A stretch of DNA of 64,000 bases from JACCVL01 sp963704295. Lineage in GTDB: Bacteria > Actinomycetota > Actinomycetes > Propionibacteriales > Nocardioidaceae. Under the pieces are notes generated by a model that had not been told where the DNA came from, searched no databases, and was given only the letters and a program-made list of their open reading frames with translations. Below are positions 41,218 through 49,507 of this stretch, in pieces. The position numbers were made by a program, and so were the translations under genes. The stretch is from contig OY969884.1 in the NCBI GenBank assembly GCA_963704295.1, positions 2,542,001 to 2,606,000 of the forward strand. Direction: 5' to 3'. Every line of letters starts with the position of its first letter. The first letter of the stretch is position 1.

Positions 41218-42582
41218 TCAGGGGGTGGTGAGGGCGGTGGCGACGACGTCGAGGGCGTCGGCGAGCAGCTCCTCGGGCATCACCAGCGGCGGCAGGAAGC
41301 GCAGCACGTTGCCGTACGTCCCGCAGGTCAAGGTGAGCACCCCCTCCGCGTGGCAGGCGGCGCTGGCGGCGGCTGCCCGGCCGGGGTCCGGCTCGGTGCC
41401 CCCCGGCCGCACCAGCTCGACCGCGACCATCGCCCCGCGGCCGCGCACGTCGCCGACGGCCGGCTCCCGCTCCGCCACCGCGGCCAGCCGGCCCAGCATC
41501 AGCGCACCGATCCGGCGGGCGCGGGCCGGCAGGTCCTGCTCCCGCATGGTCGCGATCGCGCCCAGCGCCGCGGCGCAGGCGACCGGGTTGCCGCCGTACG
41601 TGCCGCCGAGGCCACCGACGTGCACGGCGTCCATCATCTCGGCCCGGCCGGTGACCCCGGCCAGCGGCAGACCGCCGGCGATCCCCTTGGCGGTGGTGAC
41701 CAGGTCGGGCACCACCGACTCGTGGTCGCAGGCGAACCAGTCGCCGGTCCGGCAGAAGCCGGACTGGATCTCGTCCGCGACCAGCAGGACGCCGGTCGAG
41801 CGGCACCACGTCGCCAGCGCCGGCAGGAAGCCGGGCGCGGGCACCACGAAGCCGCCCTCGCCCTGGATCGGCTCGATCACGAGGCAGGCCACCTGGTCGG
41901 CGCCCACGGTCTTCTCGATCATCGAGATCGCCCGCGCTGCGGCGCCCGGCCCGTCGATCGGTGCCGGCTCTCGGAACGGGTACGACATCGGCACCCGGTA
42001 GACCTCCCCGGCGAAGGGTCCGAAGCCGTGCTTGTACGGCATCGACTTGGCCGTCATGGCCATCGTCAGGTTGGTCCGACCGTGGTAGGCGTGGTCGAAC
42101 ACCACGACCGCGTCCCGACCGGTCGCCGCCCGGGCGATCTTGACCGCGTTCTCCACCGCCTCGGCGCCGGAGTTGAACAGCGCCGACTTCTTCGCGTGGT
42201 CGCCGGGCGTGACGTCGGCCAGCGCCTCGCACACCTGCACGTAGCCGTCGTACGGCGCCACCATGAAGCAGGTGTGGGTGAACGCCTCCGCCTGGCTGCG
42301 GACCCGGTCGACCACCTCCGTGGCGGCGTTGCCGACGCCGGTGACCCCGATACCGGACGCCAGGTCGACGAGGCTGTTGCCGTCGACGTCCACGATCACC
42401 CCGCCTCCCGCCGCCGCGACGTAGACGGGCAGCACGCTGCCCACCCCGGCTGCGACGGTCTGCTGCCGCCGCCGGTGCAACTCCCGCGAGCGGGGACCTG
42501 GCACCTCGGTCACGAGGTGCCGGCGCTGCGGCAGGGCGGGACCGCCGGCGGTGCTGGTCGGGCTGGGCTCGGTGACGGTCAC
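41218..42582 (-). CDS. gabT: 4-aminobutyrate aminotransferase
   Basis: This 454-residue class-III aminotransferase has VDLASGIGVTGVGNAATEVV, LFNSGAEAVENAVKIARAAT, FDHAYHGRTNLTMAMTAKSM, LVIEPIQGEGGFVVP, VADEIQSGFCRTG and PLP-Lys TTAKGIAGGLPLAG, all characteristic of GabT. It transfers the amino group of GABA to 2-oxoglutarate, giving succinate semialdehyde; 5-aminovalerate is a common second substrate. It is the terminal enzyme of the putrescine route encoded upstream. It is divergent from dxr. Confidence 0.93.
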   Translation of the reverse strand: MTVTEPSPTSTAGGPALPQRRHLVTEVPGPRSRELHRRRQQTVAAGVGSVLPVYVAAAGGGVIVDVDGNSLVDLASGIGVTGVGNAATEVVDRVRSQAEAFTHTCFMVAPYDGYVQVCEALADVTPGDHAKKSALFNSGAEAVENAVKIARAATGRDAVVVFDHAYHGRTNLTMAMTAKSMPYKHGFGPFAGEVYRVPMSYPFREPAPIDGPGAAARAISMIEKTVGADQVACLVIEPIQGEGGFVVPAPGFLPALATWCRSTGVLLVADEIQSGFCRTGDWFACDHESVVPDLVTTAKGIAGGLPLAGVTGRAEMMDAVHVGGLGGTYGGNPVACAAALGAIATMREQDLPARARRIGALMLGRLAAVAEREPAVGDVRGRGAMVAVELVRPGGTEPDPGRAAAASAACHAEGVLTLTCGTYGNVLRFLPPLVMPEELLADALDVVATALTTP

Positions 42583-42766
42583 ATGCGCCTCCTGCTGCGG
42601 GATACGTCGCTGACCAGTACACCGACCACCGCTTCACGGCGTCAACCCGGATCGGAGGTACGGAATCCGCACCCGGTCCGCCATTCGGCCGTCGCCCGGT
42701 CCACCGACCGTGCCGCACCGGCTCGGCACCGACGGCCGCTGTCCGTCCCGCTGAGAGGATGCGGTC

Positions 42767-44038
42767 GTGAGCCCCTTCACCACCGGCGCCGCCGGCACCC
42801 GGGACGTCGTGCTGCTGGGCTGCACCGGGTCCATCGGCACGCAGGCGCTCGACGTCGTCGCCCGCAACCCGGACCGGTTCCGGGTGCGCGCGCTCGCCGC
42901 CGGCGGAGCGCGGCCGGAGCTGCTGGCCGCGCAGGCGCTGGAGCACGACGCGCAGGTGGTGGCGGTCGCGAAGGCCAGCGCCGTTCAGGACGTCCAACTC
43001 GCGCTGTACGCCGAGGCGCAGCGGCGCGGCTGGGCCGAGGGGGAGATGCGACTGCCCCGGCTCGTCGCCGGTCCGGACGCCGCCACCGAGCTGGCGGGGT
43101 CACCGTGCGACGTGGTCCTGAACGCCATGGACGGGGCGGCCGGGCTGCGCCCGACCCTGGCCGCGCTGGGCGCCGGGTCCCTGCTCGCGCTGGCGAACAA
43201 GGAGTCGCTGATCGTCGGCGGAGAGTTGGTCACCTCGGCCGCCCGGCCGGGCCAGATCGTCCCGGTCGACTCCGAGCACTCGGCGCTGGCCCAGGCGCTA
43301 CGCGGCGAGGACCCCGCCGACGTCCGCCGGCTGATCCTCACCGCGAGCGGCGGGCCGTTCCGCGGCCGCAGCCGGGAGGAGCTCGTCGAGGTCACGCCGG
43401 AGCAGGCGCTCGCCCACCCCACCTGGTCGATGGGGCCGCTGGTGACGGTCAACTCGGCGACGCTGATGAACAAGGGCCTCGAGGTGATCGAGGCGCACCT
43501 GCTGTTCGGCATCGGCTTCGACCGGATCGAGGTGGTCGTGCACCCGCAGTCGATCGTGCACTCGATGGTGGAGCTGGTGGACGGCTCGACGATCGCGCAG
43601 GCCTCGCCGCCGGACATGCGGATGCCGATCGCCCTGGGCCTGGCGTGGCCGGGCCGGGTCCCGGACGCGGCGCCCGCGCTCGACTGGAGCACGGCCAGCC
43701 GCTGGGACTTCACCCCGCTGGACGACGCTGCCTTCCCGGCCGTGAGGCTGGCCCGCCGAGCCGGCGCGGCGGCGGGCGTGGCGCCGGCCGTGCTCAACGC
43801 CGCCAACGAGATGTGCGTCGCGGCGTTCCTCGCCGGTGAGCTGGCGTTCCTGTCGATCAGCGACACCGTCGGCCGGGTCCTCAACGAGGCGCTCGCCGCC
43901 GGCGGCCCCGCTCACCCCGTACCCTCGACTGGTGAGCCGCTGACCGTGGAGTCGGTGCTCGACGCCGACCGCTGGGCGCGCGAGCGCGCCGCCGCGCTCC
44001 TCGACGGACCGCACCGACCCGGGACGGGAGGGACATGA
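42767..44038 (+). CDS. dxr: 1-deoxy-D-xylulose 5-phosphate reductoisomerase
   Basis: This 423-residue enzyme makes 2-C-methylerythritol 4-phosphate in the MEP isoprenoid pathway. It shows the NADPH-binding VLLGCTGSIGTQALDVVARN, ALANKESLIVGGELV, PVDSEHSALAQAL with metal-binding residues, LTASGGPFRGRSREEL, and VHPQSIVHSMVELVDGS. The GTG at 42767 lies directly before the conserved start. Its TGA overlaps the ATG of rseP. dxr-rseP-ispG is the usual actinobacterial cluster. Confidence 0.97.
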   Translation: MSPFTTGAAGTRDVVLLGCTGSIGTQALDVVARNPDRFRVRALAAGGARPELLAAQALEHDAQVVAVAKASAVQDVQLALYAEAQRRGWAEGEMRLPRLVAGPDAATELAGSPCDVVLNAMDGAAGLRPTLAALGAGSLLALANKESLIVGGELVTSAARPGQIVPVDSEHSALAQALRGEDPADVRRLILTASGGPFRGRSREELVEVTPEQALAHPTWSMGPLVTVNSATLMNKGLEVIEAHLLFGIGFDRIEVVVHPQSIVHSMVELVDGSTIAQASPPDMRMPIALGLAWPGRVPDAAPALDWSTASRWDFTPLDDAAFPAVRLARRAGAAAGVAPAVLNAANEMCVAAFLAGELAFLSISDTVGRVLNEALAAGGPAHPVPSTGEPLTVESVLDADRWARERAAALLDGPHRPGTGGT

Positions 44039-45348
44039 GCACGCTGGTCTACGCGCTCGGCGTCGCCGTGTTCTTCCTCGGGCTGATGGCCTCCATCGCG
44101 CTGCACGAGGTCGGGCACATGTGGCCGGCCAAGAAGTTCGGCGTCAAGGTCACGGAGTACTTCGTCGGTTTCGGTCGCCGGTTGTGGTCAGTGCGCCGCG
44201 GTGAGACCGAGTACGGCGTCAAGGCGATCCCGCTCGGTGGCTACGTCAAGCTCGTCGGCATGCTCCCGCCGGCTCCCGACGCGGTGGCCGACGCGGACCA
44301 CCCGGACAGGGCGCGGTCCAGCAACACCGGCATGTTCACCCAGCTGGTGGCCGACGCGCGCGCCGCGGAGTACGAGAAGGTCCTCCCCGGCGAGGAGGAT
44401 CGGCTGTTCTACCGCAAGCCGTGGTGGCAGAAGCTGATCGTGATGTCCGGCGGTCCGCTGATGAACGTGCTCATCGCCGCGGTGCTCTTCGCCGTCCTCA
44501 TCATGGGGCTCGGCGTGCTCACACCGACCACCACCGTCGAAACGGTGTCGGACTGCGTGGTCCCCGCCGACCGGGCCGCGCAGGCCTGCCAACCTGACGA
44601 CCCGGAGTCGCCGGCGTCCATCGCCGGACTGCAGCCCGGGGACGAGCTCCTGTCGTTCAACGGCATCGAGGTCACGTCGTGGGACCAGGTGTCCGCGCTG
44701 ATCCGCGACAACGCCGCCGGCGACGCACAGCTCGTGGTGGACCGCGACGGTGACCAGCTCACCCTCGAGACCAACACCACGGTGTCGACCCGGCCGAGCC
44801 TCGACGACCCGGAGGCGTTCACCGAGGTCGGCTTCCTCGGCGTCTCGCCCACTCAGACCTACGAGCGTGGTGGGCCGGTCATGGTCGCCGAGACCATGGG
44901 CAGCCTGGTCCAGGCGACCGGTGCCGCGCTGGTGGACATGCCGGCCCGGATGGTCGGCGTGGCCAAGGCCGCCGTCGGCGCGGAGCGGGAGCAGGACAGC
45001 CCGATGAGCGTGGTGGGGGCCAGCCGGGTGGCCGGCGAGCTGGTCAGCGCCGAGCAGAACCCGTGGCGGATCCGGATCTCGCAGGTGATCGGGCTGCTGG
45101 CCACGGTGAACCTGTTCATCGCCCTGTTCAACTTCCTGCCGATCCTGCCGCTCGACGGCGGTCACATCGCCGGCGCACTCTGGGAGGCGCTGCGCCGCGG
45201 CTGGGCCCGGCTGCGCCGCAAGCCGGACCCGGGCTACTTCGACGTCGGCCGGCTGTTGCCGATCGCGTACGGCTTCGGGCTGCTGCTGATCCTGATGGGC
45301 GTGCTCCTGGTCTGGACCGACATCGTCAACCCCGTCCGGCTCGACTGA
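44035..45348 (+). CDS. rseP: RIP zinc metalloprotease RseP (site-2 protease)
   Basis: This 437-residue membrane protease has the zinc motif IALHEVGHMWPAKKFG in helix 1, an intervening PDZ domain (IAGLQPGDELLSFNGIEV), and the second metal motif FNFLPILPLDGGHIAGALWE. It cleaves anti-sigma factors and leftover signal peptides within the membrane. It overlaps dxr by 4 nt and precedes ispG by 17 nt, so it is co-transcribed with the MEP genes. Confidence 0.95.
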   Translation: MSTLVYALGVAVFFLGLMASIALHEVGHMWPAKKFGVKVTEYFVGFGRRLWSVRRGETEYGVKAIPLGGYVKLVGMLPPAPDAVADADHPDRARSSNTGMFTQLVADARAAEYEKVLPGEEDRLFYRKPWWQKLIVMSGGPLMNVLIAAVLFAVLIMGLGVLTPTTTVETVSDCVVPADRAAQACQPDDPESPASIAGLQPGDELLSFNGIEVTSWDQVSALIRDNAAGDAQLVVDRDGDQLTLETNTTVSTRPSLDDPEAFTEVGFLGVSPTQTYERGGPVMVAETMGSLVQATGAALVDMPARMVGVAKAAVGAEREQDSPMSVVGASRVAGELVSAEQNPWRIRISQVIGLLATVNLFIALFNFLPILPLDGGHIAGALWEALRRGWARLRRKPDPGYFDVGRLLPIAYGFGLLLILMGVLLVWTDIVNPVRLD

Positions 45349-45365
45349 CCGCTGGTGAGGAGACC

Positions 45366-46526
45366 ATGACTGCCATCGACCTCGGGATGCCCGACGCGCC
45401 GCCCCCGGTGCTCGCGGAGCGGCGCCGCTCGCGCCAGATCGCGGTCGGCGGCGTCCTCGTCGGCGGCGATGCCCCGGTGTCCGTCCAGTCGATGACGACG
45501 ACGCAGACCACCGACGTCGACGCGACGCTGCAGCAGATCGCCGAGCTGACCGCCACCGGGTGCGACATCGTCCGCGTGGCCTGTCCCAGCCAGGACGACG
45601 CGGATGCGCTGCCGGCCATCGCCCGCAAGTCGCAGATCCCGGTGATCGCCGACATCCACTTCCAGCCGAAGTACGTCTATGCGGCCATCGACGCCGGCTG
45701 CGCAGCCGTACGGGTCAACCCCGGCAACATCAGGGCCTTCGACGACCAGGTCGGCCAGATCGCCCGGGCGGCGAAGGACGCCGGGGTCTCGATCCGGATC
45801 GGTGTCAACGCCGGCAGCCTGGACAAGCGGGTGATGGCGAAGTACGGGCGGGCCACGCCGGAGGCGCTGGTCGAGTCGGCGGTCTGGGAGGCGTCGCTGT
45901 TCGAGGAGCACGACTTCCACGACTTCAAGATCTCGGTCAAGCACAACGACCCGGTGGTCATGGTCCGTGCCTACGAACTGCTCGCCGAGCGGGGTGACTG
46001 GCCACTGCACCTCGGGGTCACCGAGGCGGGGCCGGCCTTCCAGGGCACGATCAAGAGCGCGGTCGCCTTCGGCGCCCTGCTGGGCAAGGGGATCGGGGAC
46101 ACGATCCGGGTCTCCCTGTCGGCGCCGCCGGTCGAGGAGGTCAAGGTCGGCAACCAGATCCTGCAGTCGCTGAACCTCCGCCCGCGCAAGCTCGAGATCG
46201 TCTCCTGCCCGTCCTGCGGACGCGCCCAGGTCGACGTCTACACGCTTGCCGACGAGGTGACCGCGGGGCTGGAGGGGATGGAGGTCCCGCTACGCGTCGC
46301 CGTGATGGGCTGCGTCGTCAACGGCCCGGGCGAAGCTCGCGAAGCCGACCTCGGGGTCGCGTCGGGCAACGGCAAGGGCCAGATCTTCGTCAAGGGCGAG
46401 GTGATCAAGACCGTGCCCGAGTCCAAGATCGTGGAGACCCTGATCGAGGAGGCGATGCGGATCGCCGACGAGATGGGCGAACCGGTCGAGACCACCGGAG
46501 GCGCGCCGACGGTGACCGTGGGCTGA
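45366..46526 (+). CDS. ispG: (E)-4-hydroxy-3-methylbut-2-enyl-diphosphate synthase
   Basis: This 386-residue iron-sulfur enzyme has VQSMTTTQTTDVDATLQQI, VRVNPGNIRAFDDQVGQIA and the C-terminal cluster Cys in EIVSCPSCGRAQVDVY and GCVVNGPGEAREAD. It carries out the next-to-last step of the MEP pathway. The ATG at 45366 is chosen because the frame upstream lies inside rseP. A GGTGAGGAGA ribosome-binding site precedes it. Confidence 0.97.
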   Translation: MTAIDLGMPDAPPPVLAERRRSRQIAVGGVLVGGDAPVSVQSMTTTQTTDVDATLQQIAELTATGCDIVRVACPSQDDADALPAIARKSQIPVIADIHFQPKYVYAAIDAGCAAVRVNPGNIRAFDDQVGQIARAAKDAGVSIRIGVNAGSLDKRVMAKYGRATPEALVESAVWEASLFEEHDFHDFKISVKHNDPVVMVRAYELLAERGDWPLHLGVTEAGPAFQGTIKSAVAFGALLGKGIGDTIRVSLSAPPVEEVKVGNQILQSLNLRPRKLEIVSCPSCGRAQVDVYTLADEVTAGLEGMEVPLRVAVMGCVVNGPGEAREADLGVASGNGKGQIFVKGEVIKTVPESKIVETLIEEAMRIADEMGEPVETTGGAPTVTVG

Positions 46527-46581
46527 CGCCCCGCCGTGCCAGCGGTCGCCGGTTCGACGAGTCCGGCCGTACTCTGCGGAC

Positions 46582-47434
46582 GTGCTCACGTCGCTGCGCG
46601 GCCGCGAGGGCGTCCGAGTCCTCGGACCGTCCGACCTGGACCGCGCCCGTGCGCTGCTCGCGACCGATCCGGTGACGCATGTGTTCGTGGCCGACCGGGT
46701 GGAGAGCACCCGGCTCGACCCGCGCTGGCTCGGCGGCCGCGTCTACGGGTTCGTCGAGGACGGTGAGCTGGTGGCCCTGTGCCACCACGCGGCCAACCTG
46801 GTGCCGGTGCAGGCCAACCCCGCGGCGGTGGAGGCGTTCGCCCGCCGGGCGTTGCAGGACGGCCGGACCTGCAGTTCGCTGTTCGGTCCGGAGGAGGCGG
46901 TCCTTCAGATGTGGGAGCTGCTGGCGCCGGAGTGGGGCCCGGCCCGGTCGATCCGCGCCGACCAGCCGTTCATGACCATGACCTCGCCGAGCACGGTGGA
47001 GCCGGATCCCGACGTCCGGGTGGTCGCGCTGGACGAGCTGGACGTGATCTATCCGGCGTCGGTCGCCATGTTCACCGAGGAGATGGGCGATCTCGCCCGA
47101 GGTGGGCGGCTCGGAGGCGTACCGCGCCCGGGTCGCCCAGCTGATCGCACAGGGTCGGGTCTTCGCGCGGATCGAAGAGGGGCGGGTGCTGTTCAAGGCC
47201 GAGATCGGGGCGGTCACCTCCCAGGCCTGTCAGATCCAGAGCGTGTACGTGGACGTCGAGCACCGCGGCCGCGGGCTCGGGACGCGCGGCATGGCCAGCG
47301 TCGTCGCGGCCACGCTGCGGGACTGGGCGCCGGTCGCCAGCCTGTACGTGAACGCCGACAACCCGTCGGCCCGCCGGGTGTACGACAAGGTCGGGTTCAG
47401 CCGGACCACCACCTTCGCCACGGTGCTGCTGTGA
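46582..47434 (+). pseudogene. GNAT acetyltransferase with N-terminal DUF4081, frame broken by one base
   Basis: The gene starts at GTG 46582 with LTSLRGREGVRVLGPSDLDR and the DUF4081 region, and reads normally to VAMFTEEMG. The GNAT core (SEAYRARVAQLIAQGRVFAR, VYVDVEHRGRGLGTRGM, LYVNADNPSARRVYDKVGF) continues in the next frame. Skipping one G at about 47089 gives EEMGISPEVGGSEAYR and a 283-residue protein. Such proteins follow ispG in many actinobacteria. Without the correction the first frame runs on into DUF429, a false fusion. The acceptor substrate is unknown. Confidence 0.82.
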
Positions 47435-48168
47435 GCGACCGGCCGGCGCTGTCGGTCGCGCCGACCGGGGTCCGCGTGCTGGGGGTGGACGCCTGTCGCT
47501 CCGGCTGGGTCGGGATCGCCTGGGGCGGCGGCGAGCGGCTGTGGTCGTACCTCGCGAGCACGGTGGCCGAGCTGGTGACCGCCTGCGTCGCGGACGGCCC
47601 GGTGGCCGTCGTCGGCGTCGACGTGCCGATCGGGCTGTGTGACGAGGGCCCCCGCACCGCCGACGCGCTGGCGGCCGACCGGTTGGGCGGTCGCCGCCGC
47701 TCGTCGGTCTTCCCGACGCCCGTGCGGGCGGCGCTGCTCGCCCCGGACCACGCCGCCGCCAACGTCGCGAACCGGGCCGCCAACGGCGGCCAGGGTGTGT
47801 CCCAGCAGTCGTTCGGCCTGCGGCACCGCATCCTCGAGGTGGACGGCTGGCTGAGCGGCCCCGGCTCGGGTGGTCCACCCGTCTACGAGGTGCATCCCGA
47901 GGTGACGTTCGCCCAGATGGCCGGTTCGCCGCTGGCCGCGTCGAAGAAGTCCTGGGCGGGTGCGGAGCAGCGTCGGATGCTCCTGGCGCGGGAGGGACTG
48001 TTCGTCGCCGGAACCCTGGGTGCGGCCGGCGCGGCGGCGGTGGACGACGTGCTCGACGCTGCCGCGGTCGCCTGGACAGCGGCCCGGATCGCGACCGGTG
48101 ACGCGGTCTCGCTGCCCGACCCCCCGCAGCTGGTGGGCGCCGGCCGGATCGCCGCCATCTGGATCTGA
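47431..48168 (+). CDS. DUF429 family protein
   Basis: This 245-residue protein begins at GTG 47431, overlapping the acetyltransferase stop. It has VLGVDACRSGWVGIAW, VVGVDVPIGLCDEGPRTAD and YEVHPEVTFAQMAG, typical of DUF429. The Asp-rich strands suggest an RNase-H-like nuclease fold, but no activity is established. A Ser-Lys-Lys-Ser-Trp turn and a final helix complete the usual family length. Confidence 0.85.
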   Translation: MSDRPALSVAPTGVRVLGVDACRSGWVGIAWGGGERLWSYLASTVAELVTACVADGPVAVVGVDVPIGLCDEGPRTADALAADRLGGRRRSSVFPTPVRAALLAPDHAAANVANRAANGGQGVSQQSFGLRHRILEVDGWLSGPGSGGPPVYEVHPEVTFAQMAGSPLAASKKSWAGAEQRRMLLAREGLFVAGTLGAAGAAAVDDVLDAAAVAWTAARIATGDAVSLPDPPQLVGAGRIAAIWI

Positions 48169-48227
48169 CGGCCCCGGCGTCCGGTCGGACGTGACCGCAC
48201 CGGGCTCGCGGGTGTCAGCATGGGCCG

Positions 48228-49498
48228 ATGCGAGCAGTCGCGTCGCGGGCTCTGAGCCGGGCCGGATGCTGCCTGCTGCTGGCGCTGACCCCGGTCAGCT
48301 GCACCGGCCAGAGCTCCACCGAGTCGGCCGACCGCCCGAGCAGCACCGGGCCGGCCGCGCGCCCGCCTCCGCAGCAGCCCGACGCCGGGACCGGGGCGGA
48401 CCCGGAGCCGGACCCGGACCGGACCCGGAACCGGACCCGGAGCCACCCCGCCGGCAGCTCAGCCTGCTCGTCTCCGGTGACGTCCTGCTGCACAGCGGGA
48501 CCTGGGCGACCGCGGCGGCCGACGCCGAGCGGCGTGGTCGGAACGGTCTGGACTTCCGGCCGATGTTCGCCGCCGTGGCGCCGGTGGTGCGGGCGGCCGA
48601 CCTCGCGATCTGCCACCTCGAGACCCCGGTCGCCCCGCGCGGGGGTCCGTTCAGCAACTACCCGCTGTTCTCCGTGCCGCGCCAGGTGCTGCCGGCGCTG
48701 CGGAGCACCGGCTACGACGCCTGCACGACCGCCTCGAACCACAGCCTGGACCAGGGCTTCGAGGGTCTGCGCCGCACGCTGGTCGCGCTGGACCGAGCCG
48801 GGATGCCGCACGACGGCACCGCCCGCTCCGCCGCCGCGCAGCGCCGGGTTCTGCTGCTGCGGTCGCAGCGGGTCCAGGTGGCTGTGCTCTCGTACACGTA
48901 CGGAACCAACGGGATCCCGCTCCCGGAGGACAAGCCGTGGTCGGTCTCCACCATCGATACCGACCGGATCACCCGGGAGGCGGCCGGCGCGCGCCGGGCC
49001 GGCGCCGACGTGGTCGCGGTCGCGCTGCACTTCGGAACCGAGTACGTCACCGAGCCGGACGGCTACCAGACCGAGGTGGTGGACCGGATCACCCGGTCCC
49101 GAAACGTCGACGTCGTCTACGGGCATCATGCACACGTGGTGCAGCCGGTGGACCGGGTGCACGGCACGTGGGTGGCCTACGGCCTCGGCAACTTCGTCGC
49201 CGAGCAGGAGACCAGTCGGCCCTACACCTACCGCGGCGCGAGCGTCCGGTTCACCTTCGTGGAGCGGCCGGACGGGCGGTTCACGGTCCGCCGGGTGGCG
49301 TACCTGCCGACGATGATCACCGGCTTCGACCCGGCCCGGCCGGCGATGCGGGTGCTCGACGTCGTCGCCGCGCTGCGGGCCCCGGCGACACCGGCCTCCC
49401 TGCGGCCCCAGCTGCGGGCGGCCCTCGCCGACGTGCGGTCGTCGGTGTTGTCGCACGGTGCGCCGGTGCACCTGATCCGCCCCGCTCCGGCTGGGTAG
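48228..49498 (+). CDS. CapA-family putative metallophosphatase, exported; frame break in the linker
   Basis: The ATG at 48228 encodes an export signal (RAGCCLLLALTPVSCTGQ) and a Pro/Asp/Glu linker. The conserved CapA domain, LSLLVSGDVLLHSGTW, ICHLETPVAPRGGPFSNYP, ASNHSLDQGFEGL, VVYGHHAHVVQPV and VAYGLGNFVAEQ, lies in a different frame. One missing C in the GGACC repeats near 48419-48421 would join them into a 423-residue protein. Otherwise a short cytoplasmic version would have to start downstream. CapA-type domains bind metals; the substrate is unknown. Confidence 0.78.
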
Positions 49499-49507
49499 GG
49501 TCACGCC

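Noticed and set aside
42583..42766. Riboswitch or tRNA in the gabT-dxr gap
   Set aside because: No conserved aptamer core or cloverleaf could be recognised; only a weak GAATCCG box is visible.
46582..48168. Apparent 528-residue acetyltransferase-DUF429 fusion protein
   Set aside because: The GNAT core lies in another frame, and the joining segment is low-complexity Arg/Gly sequence read out of frame. DUF429 has its own GTG start at 47431.
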